The notes: generated by a model not told the origin, from the sequence alone. A stretch of 54,255 bases of DNA from Luteimonas sp. ANT-B3E (GCA_001683895.1 LXQJ01000041.1:1-54255), one strand, 5' to 3'. Positions 33,419 through 43,895 are shown, counted from the first letter of the stretch. A program made the numbers and translations.

Positions 33419-35331
33419 CGGTCGTCCTCCACACCGGGGAACACCTGCGCGACAGCCGGCGACGGCTGCGTTTCGTCACGGACCGCGGCACGCGCAGCGA
33501 CCACCGGCGGCGGCACGGGAGTGGGTGCTGTCGCGGCCGCCGGCACCGTCACGGCAACGGCACCGGGCCGCGCACCGCGCGCGCGCGCGGCCTTGGCCTC
33601 GGCGTCGGCCTGCGCCGCCAGCCAGGTCTCGATGTCGTCCGGCGGCACGTCCATCAGCCGCAGCGCGCCATCCATCACGCGCTGGAACACCGGCGCCGAC
33701 ACCGCGCCACCGCCGTAGATGCCCTTGCTGGGATCGGGGTCGTCAATCACCACCGCCATCGAGAAGCGCGGGTTGTCGACCGGCACCAGCCCAGCGAAGA
33801 ACGCGACGTAGCGTCGGGCGTAGCCGCCGCCGCTGGCCTTGCGCGCGGTGCCGGTCTTGCCGGCCACGTGGTAGCCCAGGATCGCGGCGCGGGTGGCGGT
33901 GCCGCCGGTCTCGGTGACCGTCTGCATCATCCGCACCACTTCGTCGGCGACCGCCGGTGACAGCACCTCACGCGCCTCGTTGCGCTGGCCCTTGACGAAG
34001 GTCGGCGCGACCGCGCGGCCGTGGTTGCCCAGCGTCGCGTAGGCGTGCGCGATCTGCAGCGGCGTCGCCGACAGGCCGTAGCCGTAGGACATCGTCTGCT
34101 TGGTGGTGCCGCTCCAGCGCGACGGCTCCGGGAACAGCCCCGAAGCTTCGCCCGGAAACCCGCTGCCCGTGGTGCTGCCATAGCCGAACCGGCGCAGGAA
34201 CGCGTGGAAATCCGCGTCCGGCAGCTTCCTCACGATCTGCGACACGCCGACGTTGGAGCTCTTGGTGATCACGCCGGTGGTGGTCAGCACCCCATAGTTG
34301 CGGAAGTCGCTGGTGCGGTAGCGGCCGTTGGCCATCCAGCCCGGGCTGGTGTTGAAGGTCGATGCGGACGTGATGACGCCGGCCTCGAGCGCCGCGGCCA
34401 CGGTCAGCGGCTTCATCGTCGAACCGGGCTCGATCAGGTCCGTCACCGCGCGGTTGCGGCGCGCGTCGCGGTTGTCGCCGCTGACCGCGTTGGGGTTGAA
34501 CGTCGGCAGGTTGGCCATCGCCAGGATCTCGCCGCTGGCGACATCCAGGATTACGACCGAGCCGGCGCTGGCGCCGGTTTCGAGCAGCGTCCGCTTGAGC
34601 TCGCGGTGCGCCAGGTACTGGATGCGACGGTCGATCGACAGGGTCAGGTCGCGGCCTGGCTCGGCGGCGCGGACGAGGTCGACGTTTTCTACCGTGCGCC
34701 CGCGGCGGTCGCGGATGATGCGCTCGGCGCCGGGGGTGCCGCGCAGCCACTCGTCGAACGCCAGCTCGATGCCTTCCTGCCCGCGGTCGTCGATGTTGGT
34801 GAAGCCGAGCACGTGCGCCAGCGCTTCGCCCTGCGGGTAGAAACGGCGGAACTCGCGCTGCGTGAACACGCCCGGGATCTTGTGGGCAAGGATCTTCTCG
34901 GCCTCGGCCGGGTTGATGCGGCGCTTGAGGTACACGAACTCCTTGTCGGCGCGCTGTGCGATGCGGCGCACCAGTGGCTCGGCAGGCACGCCCAGGACCG
35001 CGGCCAGCCGCGGCAGCAGCTCCGGCGACTTCATCAGTTCCTGCGGGTTACCCCACACCGTGTCCACCGGCGACGACACCGCCAGCGGCTCGCCGTTGCG
35101 GTCGGTGATCATGCCGCGCGAGGTCGGGATCGGGATCTCGCGCAGGAAGCGCGAATCCGCCTTCTGCTGGTAGTAGGCGTTGTCGATCAGCTGCAGGTCG
35201 ACCGCGCGCGCCACCAGCACCAGCGCGCACGCGCCCAGGCCCCCGGCGACGATGCGCAGCCGCATGCGCAGGTCGAAGCGCGCGCGGCCGCGCGGCGCGC
35301 GCACCGGTTCGCGACGGGCGCCGGGCCTCAT
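33415..35331 (-). CDS. ftsI: FtsI (PBP3) septal peptidoglycan transpeptidase
   Basis: 638 aa. One N-terminal membrane segment (about 25-44) precedes the PBP dimer domain and the transpeptidase. The active-site serine is S304 in GSTMKPL, followed by SSN (358-360) and KTG (492-494). The proline-rich C-terminal tail of about 60 residues (about 575-638) is longer than in E. coli, whose protein has 588. It works with FtsW at the septum. Confidence 0.97.
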   Translation of the reverse strand: MRPGARREPVRAPRGRARFDLRMRLRIVAGGLGACALVLVARAVDLQLIDNAYYQQKADSRFLREIPIPTSRGMITDRNGEPLAVSSPVDTVWGNPQELMKSPELLPRLAAVLGVPAEPLVRRIAQRADKEFVYLKRRINPAEAEKILAHKIPGVFTQREFRRFYPQGEALAHVLGFTNIDDRGQEGIELAFDEWLRGTPGAERIIRDRRGRTVENVDLVRAAEPGRDLTLSIDRRIQYLAHRELKRTLLETGASAGSVVILDVASGEILAMANLPTFNPNAVSGDNRDARRNRAVTDLIEPGSTMKPLTVAAALEAGVITSASTFNTSPGWMANGRYRTSDFRNYGVLTTTGVITKSSNVGVSQIVRKLPDADFHAFLRRFGYGSTTGSGFPGEASGLFPEPSRWSGTTKQTMSYGYGLSATPLQIAHAYATLGNHGRAVAPTFVKGQRNEAREVLSPAVADEVVRMMQTVTETGGTATRAAILGYHVAGKTGTARKASGGGYARRYVAFFAGLVPVDNPRFSMAVVIDDPDPSKGIYGGGAVSAPVFQRVMDGALRLMDVPPDDIETWLAAQADAEAKAARARGARPGAVAVTVPAAATAPTPVPPPVVAARAAVRDETQPSPAVAQVFPGVEDDR

Positions 35332-35594
35332 GGCCGCACCACCACGATCTCACCGGGCTCGGGGAACTTCATCCCCAGCCGGGTGCGCGCGACCTGGTCG
35401 ACGCGGTTGCTTTCGGCCCAGGTCGCCTGCTCCAGCTGCAGGCGGCCGAAGTCGATGTCGAGCTCGTCGCGGGCGTGCGACAGCGCGGTGAGCTCCGTGA
35501 ACAGCTGGCGATGCTGGTGGCGGGCGTGGACCACGCCGATCGCCGCGACCATGTTGGCCACCAGCAGCGCGGCGACGATGACGCGCGTGATCAC
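35328..35594 (-). CDS. ftsL: Cell division protein FtsL
   Basis: 88 aa from a GTG that overlaps the rsmH stop (GTGA). One membrane segment ([20 protein letters not shown]) is followed by a coiled coil (about 28-60), the usual FtsL plan. Position between rsmH and ftsI confirms it. It forms the FtsQLB complex. Confidence 0.92.
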   Translation of the reverse strand: MITRVIVAALLVANMVAAIGVVHARHQHRQLFTELTALSHARDELDIDFGRLQLEQATWAESNRVDQVARTRLGMKFPEPGEIVVVRP

Positions 35595-36574
35595 GCCGCG
35601 ACCCCGGTCGACGCGCACTTCTCGGCCACGCGCAGCACCGCGCTGCGCGCGCGCGGGTTGGCGGCGAGCTCGGCGCTGGCGGCCTTGGTGGCGTCGCCGA
35701 TCGCGTGCAGCGTTGGCACGAAGGGCGCGGCCTCCGGCAGCCGGCGGTTGCCGGGCGGCGCCTTGGCGTGGCGGGCGATGAATCGCTTGACGATGCGGTC
35801 CTCGAGCGAGTGGAAGCTGATCACCGCCAGCCGCCCACCCGGGCGCAGCACCGACAGCGCGGCGTCGAGACCGGCGGTGAGCTCGTCGAGCTCGCGGTTG
35901 ATGTGGATGCGGATGGCCTGGAACGACCGCGTCGCCGGATGCACCTCGCGCTGGCCGTGCACCGGGCGGCGGCGCGGCACGATGGACGCGATCAGGTCGG
36001 CCAGCTGCGCCGTGCGCAGCAGCGGCTCGACCGCGCGCGCGGCCACGATGCCGCGCGCGATCTTCCGGCCCAGGCGCTCCTCGCCGAAGGTCCACAGGAC
36101 CCCGGCAATCTCCTGCTCGGAGGCAAGCGCCAGCCACTGCGCGGCACTCTCGCCGGCGTCGGGGTCCATGCGCATGTCCAGCGGCCCGTCGCGGCCGAAG
36201 CTGAAGCCCCGCCCGGCGACGTCGAGCTGTGGCGACGACACCCCGATGTCCAGCAGCACGCCGTCGACGCCCGCGGCTACAACGTCCCACTCCGCCAGCG
36301 CCGAGAAGCTGTCGCGGCGGATCGATACGCGCGCGTCGCCGCCGAGCAGCTGCCGTGCTGATGCGATTGCCTCGGGGTCCTTGTCCATCACCAGCAGCCG
36401 CCCTCCGTCGCCCAGCGCCTGCAGCACGCCGCGCGCATGACCGCCGCGGCCGAACGTCCCGTCGAGGTACGTCCCGTCGTCCCGCACACGCAATCCGTCG
36501 ATGACCTGCGCATACAGCACCGGCAGGTGGAGGGCCGGGGCGTGCGCGGACGGATGATCCGCGCCCCCGGTCAC
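35591..36574 (-). CDS. rsmH: 16S rRNA (cytosine1402-N4)-methyltransferase
   Basis: 327 aa from a GTG that overlaps the mraZ stop. It methylates C1402 of 16S rRNA together with RsmI, whose gene is 1.4 kb away across rnpB. The SAM-binding motif [15 protein letters not shown] and the C-terminal [14 protein letters not shown] are diagnostic. Confidence 0.96.
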   Translation of the reverse strand: MTGGADHPSAHAPALHLPVLYAQVIDGLRVRDDGTYLDGTFGRGGHARGVLQALGDGGRLLVMDKDPEAIASARQLLGGDARVSIRRDSFSALAEWDVVAAGVDGVLLDIGVSSPQLDVAGRGFSFGRDGPLDMRMDPDAGESAAQWLALASEQEIAGVLWTFGEERLGRKIARGIVAARAVEPLLRTAQLADLIASIVPRRRPVHGQREVHPATRSFQAIRIHINRELDELTAGLDAALSVLRPGGRLAVISFHSLEDRIVKRFIARHAKAPPGNRRLPEAAPFVPTLHAIGDATKAASAELAANPRARSAVLRVAEKCASTGVAA

Positions 36575-37017
36575 AGCTGCAGGTCGACCAGGCCCTCACC
36601 CAGATCGGCGTCGTCGAGCGTCTGCCGGATCTGTGCGTGGTGCGCCTGCTCGCTCCACAACTCGAACTTGTCGCCCATCCCCAGCAGCACCGCACGCCGC
36701 TCGATGCCGACGGCGTTGCGGTGGCTGGAGGGAAGGCTGATGCGGCCGCTGCCGTCGGGCTCCACCGGCATCGCCGCGCCGACCAGCTTCAGCTGCAGCT
36801 GGCGGCTGACGCTCCGGGTCCGCGGCAGCGCGTTGACCTGGTCACGTACGCGCTCCCAGACCGCCTGCGGATACAGATAGAGGCTGCCGGCCTCGAACGG
36901 GTTGTAGGTGATCACCAGCCGGTTGCCGCATTCGCCGGCGACAAGGTCCCGGTAGCTGGTCGGGATCGCCAGCCGGCCCTTGTCGTCGATCGTGATGGCG
37001 GTCTCGCCCTGGAACAC
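36571..37017 (-). CDS. mraZ: MraZ transcriptional regulator of the dcw cluster
   Basis: 148 aa from a GTG start ([20 protein letters not shown]). Two AbrB-like SpoVT domains are visible, the second around [18 protein letters not shown]. MraZ binds repeats upstream of its own gene and tunes dcw expression. Five matching boxes in 10-bp phase are upstream at 37056-37100. It is first in the operon. Confidence 0.95.
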   Translation of the reverse strand: MFQGETAITIDDKGRLAIPTSYRDLVAGECGNRLVITYNPFEAGSLYLYPQAVWERVRDQVNALPRTRSVSRQLQLKLVGAAMPVEPDGSGRISLPSSHRNAVGIERRAVLLGMGDKFELWSEQAHHAQIRQTLDDADLGEGLVDLQL

Positions 37018-37055
37018 GCTGCCCTCCCCGGTTGCGCCCGTCTTCAGCGGGCTTC

Positions 37056-37100
37056 ATCCAAGGAACCCCACGAATCTCCAAGGGTTCCCACGAGTCGCCA
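37056..37100 (-). promoter_or_regulatory. MraZ-binding repeats
   Basis: Five TGG-led boxes occur at exact 10-bp steps on the minus strand: TGGCG (37100-37096), TGGGA (37090-37086), TGGAG (37080-37076), TGGGG (37070-37066) and TGGAT (37060-37056). Two fit the TGGG core known for MraZ in E. coli; the rest differ by one base. They lie from just downstream of the -10 element into the mraZ leader. Confidence 0.85.
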
Positions 37101-37128
37101 CCTTAGGAGTGCCCCCGGGGGTTGTCAA
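37100..37128 (-). promoter_or_regulatory. Promoter of the dcw cluster (Pmra)
   Basis: A consensus TTGACA (-35, 37128-37123) and TAAGGT (-10, 37105-37100) are separated by exactly 17 bp. The predicted start is near 37094, inside the MraZ box array. This is the best sigma-70 promoter I see in the window. Confidence 0.88.
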
Positions 37129-37198
37129 CAGCTTTCCCGACACAATTTCGCCTGCGCCGTCAATGACTTGCGCCACTCTTGAGAGACTTGTTCAAGCT

Positions 37199-37207
37199 TT
37201 ATCCACA
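37199..37207 (+). promoter_or_regulatory. Perfect DnaA box upstream of the dcw promoter
   Basis: TTATCCACA is the consensus DnaA box. It is about 70 bp upstream of the dcw -35 element. It is single, with no other perfect copy nearby, so it is a regulatory site rather than an origin. Confidence 0.6.
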
Positions 37208-37220
37208 AGCAGCTGATTCG

Positions 37221-37235
37221 TCTCAAATTTTGAGA
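37221..37235. promoter_or_regulatory. 15-bp AT-rich inverted repeat upstream of the dcw promoter
   Basis: TCTCAAA-T-TTTGAGA is a perfect 7-bp dyad around one base in otherwise GC-rich sequence, 13 bp beyond the DnaA box. It looks like a regulator site, but I cannot name the regulator. Confidence 0.45.
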
Positions 37236-37463
37236 ATGGGGTGCGAGGACTTGCTAAGCGGCCCATTAGTGGATGCGGGGCAGCCGGGTGGCTGTACGCC
37301 AGCGTTCCAGCGCCGATGACGCTGCGTTGCGCAGCTCGGCCATGCCCACCCCTGTCCAAGTCGCTCTGCCAAGACCACAGGCGGAACGCAGCCCCGCAAC
37401 GCCGGGCATATTCCGACTTCCAACGTTCAGGCGGCCCGGCCCGCGCTCCGACACGCCAGAGCA

Positions 37464-37585
37464 GCCCCCTTTGGTCAAGGGGGCGCCGCGACAGCGGCGG
37501 GGCTTCGGATGCAAGGGCCTGGGGCCCAAGGTTTTGCTGCGCAAAACTTTGGGGCTTTTGTTCGAAGCAAGGCTTCGAACAAAAG
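37464..37585. repeat. Cluster of four hairpins downstream of rnpB
   Basis: Four perfect or near-perfect hairpins follow one another: GCCCCCTT/AAGGGGGC (37464-37484), CGCCGC/GCGGCG (37484-37499), AAGGTTTTGC/GCAAAACTTT (37528-37550) and a perfect 14-bp stem (37555-37585, CTTTTGTTCGAAGC). The last abuts the rnpB 3' end and is the best candidate terminator for it. From 37236 to 37463 I see no gene or other feature. Confidence 0.7.
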
Positions 37586-37586
37586 T

Positions 37587-37955
37587 GGCGGAGCCGGCCG
37601 ATAAGCCGGGTTCTGTCGTGGACAGTCATTCCTCTAGGCGCACCGTCGCCGGTACGCTCGAGCAACCTACCCGGACCCGACGCGGGCCGCGTCATGAGGT
37701 CCCTATTTGGTCTTGCTCCCGGTGGGGTTTGCCGTGCCGGCCTGTTGCCAGGCTCGCGGTGCGCTCTTACCGCACCATTTCACCCTTGCCACGCGCTTCT
37801 TGCGAAACCGTTCGGCGGTATCTTTCTGTTGCACTTTCCGTCGGCTCGCGCCGCCCAGGGGTTACCTGGCACCGTGCCCTGTGGAGCCCGGACTTTCCTC
37901 GGCATCCGCTCCACCGAAGTGGATTGGATGACGCGACTGCCTGGCCGACTCCGCC
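37587..37955 (-). ncRNA. rnpB: RNase P RNA (type A)
   Basis: About 369 nt. This is the catalytic RNA that removes 5' leaders from pre-tRNAs. On the minus strand it holds the universal GAGGAAAGTCCGGGCTCC near the 5' end and AGAACCCGGCTTATCGG near the 3' end. The ends were set by helix P1: GGCGGAGTCGGCC (37955-37943) pairs with GGCCGGCTCCGCC (37599-37587) with one G-U. It lies between rsmI and the dcw cluster, on the same strand as both. Confidence 0.95.
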
Positions 37956-37961
37956 GCGGGC

Positions 37962-37967
37962 ATTGTG
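37962..37967 (-). promoter_or_regulatory. Putative -10 element of rnpB
   Basis: CACAAT ends 7 bp before the rnpB 5' end deduced from P1 pairing, the correct distance. A TTGACC at 38001-37996 is 28 bp upstream, too far to be its -35. Confidence 0.55.
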
Positions 37968-37997
37968 TCACGCAAGGGCCGCGAGTCCTCCGCCGGG

Positions 37998-38840
37998 TCA
38001 ATTGCCGTCTCCGCCTCCGTACAGAGATTTGCGCGAGGCGCCAGTCAGCTCGGCGGCGATCCTTGCGGCACTCGACGGCGGCAGGTGCTTGGCCAGCACA
38101 GCGTAGACGCGGCGGCCTTCAGCCTCGCGCGCATCGATCGCCTCGGGGGCGCCGTGCACCATCACCACGAACTCGCCGCGGCGCTGGTTGGCGTCGACCG
38201 CGACCTGCGCGCGAAGCGCGTCGAGGCTGCCATCGAGGACCGTCTCGAACAGCTTGGTGAGCTCGCGCGCGACCACCGCCGGGCGCCCGCCGCCGAAGGC
38301 GTGTGCCATGTCGTCCAGCGACTCGCCGATGCGGTGCGCGGACTCGTAGAACAGCAGCGTGCGCGTTTCCGCCGCGAGCGCGTGCAGCCGCGAGCGCCGC
38401 GCGCCGCCCTTCGCCGGCAGGAAGCCCTCGAACACGAAGCGGTCGCTCGGCAGCCCGGCCACGCTCAGCCCAGCCACCAGCGCGCACGCACCCGGCACCG
38501 GGCTGACGCGGATGCCCGCCGCGCGCGCCGCACGCACCAGCCGGAAGCCGGGGTCGCTGACCAGCGGGGTGCCGGCGTCGGAGACCAGCGCCAGCGACTC
38601 GCCCGCCTGCAGCCGCGGGACCAGCCGGCCGGCGATGTCGGCCTCGTTGTGCTCGTGCAGCGCCAGCAGCGGCCGCTCGATGCCGAAGTGGCCCAGCAGC
38701 TGGCGCGTGTGGCGGGTGTCCTCGGCGCAGATCGCGTCGACCGCCCGCAGCGTGTCCATGCCGCGCGGCGACAGGTCGGCGAGGTTGCCGATCGGCGTGG
38801 CCACCACGTGCAGCGTGCCGGGAGGGGTGAGCGGCGACAT
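37998..38840 (-). CDS. rsmI: 16S rRNA (cytidine1402-2'-O)-methyltransferase
   Basis: 280 aa. It 2'-O-methylates C1402 of 16S rRNA, the same base as RsmH. The SAM-dependent tetrapyrrole-methylase fold shows LHVVATPIGNLADLSPRG, ICAEDTRHTRQLL and ALVSDAGTPLVSDPG. The ATG at 38840 gives the normal length. It is divergent from the lpoA-like gene across 59 bp, as in E. coli. Confidence 0.96.
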   Translation of the reverse strand: MSPLTPPGTLHVVATPIGNLADLSPRGMDTLRAVDAICAEDTRHTRQLLGHFGIERPLLALHEHNEADIAGRLVPRLQAGESLALVSDAGTPLVSDPGFRLVRAARAAGIRVSPVPGACALVAGLSVAGLPSDRFVFEGFLPAKGGARRSRLHALAAETRTLLFYESAHRIGESLDDMAHAFGGGRPAVVARELTKLFETVLDGSLDALRAQVAVDANQRRGEFVVMVHGAPEAIDAREAEGRRVYAVLAKHLPPSSAARIAAELTGASRKSLYGGGDGN

Positions 38841-38862
38841 CGTGGCTCCGGGGACAGGGCGG

Positions 38863-38868
38863 TAGAAT
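38863..38868 (+). promoter_or_regulatory. Putative -10 element of the lpoA-like gene
   Basis: TAGAAT lies 31 bp before the start codon in the 59-bp divergent spacer. No clear -35 is visible. Confidence 0.45.
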
Positions 38869-38899
38869 CCTAGCCCTTCCCGCCGCCAGACCGCCCGCC

Positions 38900-40111
38900 A
38901 TGTCCCAGACGCCACGCCAGGCCTCCCGTCCCGCCCGCGGCGCGCGCACCGCGCTGGTGCTCGCCGGCCTGCTCCTCGGCGGCTGCTCGACGGTCCAGGT
39001 CAGCGGCCCGGTGCAGCCGCCCGAGCCGGTGGACGCGACGCCCCCCGTGGCCGCGCGCTGGGAGTTCGACGCCGGCAGCCGCCCGCCCGCCGATCGCGAC
39101 GGCTATCGTCCGCCGATCCGGCTGGCAGTGCTGCTGCCGCTCACCGGCAGCCTGGCGACCGCCGCGGCACCGGTGCGCGACGGGCTGCTGGCCGGCTATT
39201 ACGGCGAAACCCGCCGGCGGCCGGAACTCAGGTTCTATGACACCACCGGCACCGCGGCCGGGGCGATCGCCGCCTACGCGCTGGCGGTGTCGGAGGGCGC
39301 AGACCAGGTCGTCGGCCCGCTGGGCCGGGACGAGGTCGAGGCCGTGTTCCGCCAGGCGCAGCCCAGCGTGCCGGTGATCGCCCTCAACCGGCCGGACGTG
39401 GCGCCGCCACGCAACAGCGCGAGCTACGCACTGGCACCCGAGGACGAAGGCATCGCCGCCGCCGACTACCTGGCCTCGCGCAGTGCACGCCGGGTGCTGG
39501 TACTGAGCGCGGGCGACGACAGCGCGCGCCGCAGCATCGCCGCGTTCGCCGCCCGCCTGCAGGCCGCCGGCGGCGCCATCGTGCAGACGATCGCCGTGGT
39601 CGGCGAGTCGCCAGCCGACGTCGTGCCGCTGCTGCAGGGCGCGGCGCAGCGCGAGGGCGGCGTCGACGCGATCTTCCTGGCGCTGCGCGGGCCGCAGGCG
39701 CGCGTTGTCGCGCCGCAGCTGTTCACCTCCGGGCTGTCGGGCAAGGTCCGGGTGGCGACTTCGCAGCTGGCATCGGGCTCGGGCAATGCCCAGCAGGACC
39801 GGCTGCTGGACGGCATCGCGTTCCCGACCGACGCGTGGAGCGCCGGCGGCGTGCCGGGGCTGCCGAACGCGGCGTCCACCGGCAATGCGCTGCCGACGGC
39901 GCGCGGCCCGGCGGCGCGGCTGTTCGCTTTCGGCCTCGACGCCTGGCTGCTGAGCGCCTACCTCGAGCGACTCGCGACCGGCGCCGACACCGACCTGCGC
40001 GGCGCCAGCGGCACGCTGCACATCGACGCCGAGGGCCACGTGCAGCGCACCCCGGCGTGGTCGACGTACAGCGGCGGCTACGTCGTGCCGCTGGCTGCCG
40101 GCGGCGGCTGA
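38900..40111 (+). CDS. LppC/LpoA-like outer-membrane lipoprotein, short form
   Basis: 403 aa. A lipoprotein signal (LVLAGLLLGGC, acylated at about C34) precedes a type I periplasmic-binding-protein-like domain (IRLAVLLPLTGSLATAAAPVRDGLLAGYYGE, then ADQVVGPLGRDEVEAVF). In E. coli, LpoA (678 aa) activates PBP1A and has an N-terminal TPR domain; here only the C-terminal domain is present. The rsmI-lpoA-yraN order supports orthology. Whether it still activates a PBP1A is unknown. Confidence 0.85.
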   Translation: MSQTPRQASRPARGARTALVLAGLLLGGCSTVQVSGPVQPPEPVDATPPVAARWEFDAGSRPPADRDGYRPPIRLAVLLPLTGSLATAAAPVRDGLLAGYYGETRRRPELRFYDTTGTAAGAIAAYALAVSEGADQVVGPLGRDEVEAVFRQAQPSVPVIALNRPDVAPPRNSASYALAPEDEGIAAADYLASRSARRVLVLSAGDDSARRSIAAFAARLQAAGGAIVQTIAVVGESPADVVPLLQGAAQREGGVDAIFLALRGPQARVVAPQLFTSGLSGKVRVATSQLASGSGNAQQDRLLDGIAFPTDAWSAGGVPGLPNAASTGNALPTARGPAARLFAFGLDAWLLSAYLERLATGADTDLRGASGTLHIDAEGHVQRTPAWSTYSGGYVVPLAAGGG

Positions 40112-40117
40112 TCCGCG

Positions 40118-40507
40118 TTGACCGACAGCCGCCGCGCGCGCGGTGATGTCGTCGAGGCGGCGGCGCGCGCGCACCTGGCGGCGCACGGCCTGCGTCCGCT
40201 GGCCGCCAACGCCAGCTACCGGCTCGGTGAACTCGACCTGGTGATGCTGGACGACGGCGGCCGCGACGGCGAGGTCGTGGTGTTCGTCGAGGTGCGCTAC
40301 CGCCGCTCCGCGGCCTTCGGTGGCGGCGCGGCGTCGATCGACGCCGGCAAGCGGCGCCGGATCATCCGCGCCGCCGGCATGTTCCTCGCCCGGCATCCGC
40401 GGCTGGCGCAGCAGGCCTGCCGCTTCGACGTCGTCGAGGCTCAGGGTGAGCCCGACGCCCCCGAGCTGTACTGGATCCGCGACGCGTTCCGCGCGGACGA
40501 CGGGTGA
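40118..40507 (+). CDS. YraN family nuclease-fold protein
   Basis: 129 aa. The UPF0102 pattern of a restriction-nuclease-like fold is clear: [31 protein letters not shown] and [10 protein letters not shown], which supply the expected acidic and basic residues. Function is not established. The only start in the right place is a TTG at 40118, 6 bp after the lipoprotein stop, so the two are probably coupled. Confidence 0.85.
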   Translation: MTDSRRARGDVVEAAARAHLAAHGLRPLAANASYRLGELDLVMLDDGGRDGEVVVFVEVRYRRSAAFGGGAASIDAGKRRRIIRAAGMFLARHPRLAQQACRFDVVEAQGEPDAPELYWIRDAFRADDG

Positions 40508-40595
40508 CCGTTGGTCATCGCCGGCGCACGCTCCAGGCGCTCGTGGGCGACGCGTGCACCGCGGCGCGTTCGTGCCGGGGGGTGGACCGCGTCCC

Positions 40596-41426
40596 TCAAC
40601 GGAAGCGATTGATGGTGTCGCGCAGCTCGCGGGCGGCGGCGGCGGCCGCAGCGGCGTAGTCGCGGCCGTTCGACGCGTAGAGGATCGCGCGTGAGGAGCT
40701 GACCAGCAGGCCGGTGCCGTCGGCGCTCTTGGCCTGGCGGACCACGGCCTCGACATCGCCGCCCTGGGCGCCGACGCCCGGGACCAGCAGCGGCATCGCG
40801 TCGCCGACGATCGCGCGGACCTCGCGCAGCTGCGCGGGCCAAGTCGCGCCAACCACGAGCGCGCAGTTGCCGTGGACGTTCCAGTCGCGCGCGACGGTCT
40901 CGGCGACGTGCTGGTACAGCGGGCGCGTACGGCCATCGGTGGCCTGCACCGGCAGGTCCTGCAGGTCGGCGGCGCCGGGATTCGACGTGCGGCACAGGAT
41001 CACCACGCCCCGGTCGGCGCGGTCGAGGAACGGCTGCACCGCATCGTGGCCCAGGTACGGATTCACCGTCACCGCATCGGCGGCATAGCGGTCGAAGGCT
41101 TCGCTGGCGTAGTGCGCAGCCGTGCTCCCGATGTCGCCGCGCTTGGCGTCAAGGATCACCGGGACGCCGGGGTGCGCGGCATGCAGGTGGACGATCAACC
41201 GGCCGAGCGCGTGCTCGGCGCCCAGCGCGGCGAAGTGCGCGACCTGCGGCTTGAACGCGCAGGCGTACGGCGCCGTCACATCGGCGATGTCGCGGCAGAA
41301 CGCGAACACCGCATCCGCGCCGCCCCGCAGCGCGACGGGGAACCGCGGCGGCTCCGGGTCGAGTCCGACGCAGACCAGCGAGTCCGCGTCGCGCCAGCGC
41401 TGGCGCAGTGCGCGCATGAAATCCAT
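40596..41426 (-). CDS. pyrF: Orotidine 5'-phosphate decarboxylase
   Basis: 276 aa. It makes UMP, the last step of pyrimidine synthesis. LDAKRGDIGSTA holds the catalytic Lys/Asp. The length and the LCRTSNPGA and LVPGVGAQGG motifs mark the longer (type 2) class, not the short E. coli class. It follows ettA by 27 bp on the same strand. Confidence 0.94.
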   Translation of the reverse strand: MDFMRALRQRWRDADSLVCVGLDPEPPRFPVALRGGADAVFAFCRDIADVTAPYACAFKPQVAHFAALGAEHALGRLIVHLHAAHPGVPVILDAKRGDIGSTAAHYASEAFDRYAADAVTVNPYLGHDAVQPFLDRADRGVVILCRTSNPGAADLQDLPVQATDGRTRPLYQHVAETVARDWNVHGNCALVVGATWPAQLREVRAIVGDAMPLLVPGVGAQGGDVEAVVRQAKSADGTGLLVSSSRAILYASNGRDYAAAAAAAARELRDTINRFR

Positions 41427-41453
41427 CGCTGCCCCTCTCCGCCGGCCCCTGCC

Positions 41454-43118
<1,665 letters not shown>

Positions 43119-43187
43119 GGGAGCTCCGGTGTGGCGCATCCGCCGCCGGCGCAGGCGCGGGCGGAACGGATCGAAAGGGATGGCCGA

Positions 43188-43193
43188 ATTATA
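43188..43193 (-). promoter_or_regulatory. Putative -10 element of ettA
   Basis: A perfect TATAAT on the minus strand lies 70 bp upstream of the ettA start. No clear -35 is present. Confidence 0.5.
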
Positions 43194-43325
43194 GCGGCTC
43201 GCTCCCTGCGCCCTGCGGCGTCGTTGCCTTGCCAATCCGTGAATAGCGGGATGACCGCTGCCCCGGGGCACGCCCGGATTCAGGCACGTGGCGCAATAGT
43301 CGAACTTCCACTGAAGGAGGGCGAC

Positions 43326-43847
43326 ATGAAGACGACGAAGGCACTGGTGTTGGGGGCGCTGTTGGCGGGCCTGTCGGCCGTCGTGGCCGCGCCGGCGATG
43401 GCGCGGGACAACGACCGCGGGCGCCACGGGTACGACCGCGACCATGACCGACGTGGGAATCATGCACGTCGCGACGACCGCCGTCAGGACCGCCGCCACG
43501 ACCGTGATCGACGCGACCACCGCCGTGCCCATGTCGCACCACCGCGTTACGTGGTCCGCCACTCGCCGCCGCGCGGCTACTACGCGCCACCGCCGCGGCG
43601 CGTCGTGCATTACCGCCAGCCCGTGTACTACAGCCAGCCTGCGTACTACGCGCCGCCGCCGCGCTGGCACCGCGGCGGGCACTACCACCGTGGCGGTTAC
43701 GGCCCCACCTACGTGGTCCACGACTACCGCCCCTACGGCCTGCGCGCGCCGCCGCGCGGCCACTACTGGCGGCGCAGCGACGCCGGCGACTTCCTGCTGG
43801 TCGCCGCGGCCACCGGGATCATCGCCGACCTGATCCTCGGCCGCTGA
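43326..43847 (+). CDS. RcnB-like exported protein, His/Arg/Tyr-rich
   Basis: 173 aa. A clean signal peptide (MKTTKALVLGALLAGLSAVVAAPAMA, cut after AMA) is followed by a highly charged Arg/Asp/His stretch (about 27-70) and a Tyr/Pro/His-rich middle (repeats such as YYSQP, YYAPPP). The C-terminal DFLLVAAATGIIADLILG is the mark of the RcnB family, periplasmic proteins involved in nickel/cobalt homeostasis. The His-rich body could bind metal. A strong AAGGAGGG ribosome-binding site lies 6 bp before the ATG. A terminator follows. No metal pump gene is nearby. Confidence 0.8.
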   Translation: MKTTKALVLGALLAGLSAVVAAPAMARDNDRGRHGYDRDHDRRGNHARRDDRRQDRRHDRDRRDHRRAHVAPPRYVVRHSPPRGYYAPPPRRVVHYRQPVYYSQPAYYAPPPRWHRGGHYHRGGYGPTYVVHDYRPYGLRAPPRGHYWRRSDAGDFLLVAAATGIIADLILGR

Positions 43848-43895
43848 TCGACGGGTGCCGCCGCGACGCTGCGGCCACACCTGCACCGCGCGTGG

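Noticed and set aside
37199-37207. A replication origin at the DnaA box
   Set aside because: Only one perfect box exists, with no AT-rich unwinding region and no dnaA, dnaN or gidA nearby.
37996-38001. TTGACC as the -35 of rnpB
   Set aside because: It is 28 bp from the CACAAT -10, outside the 15-20 bp range, and overlaps the rsmI stop.
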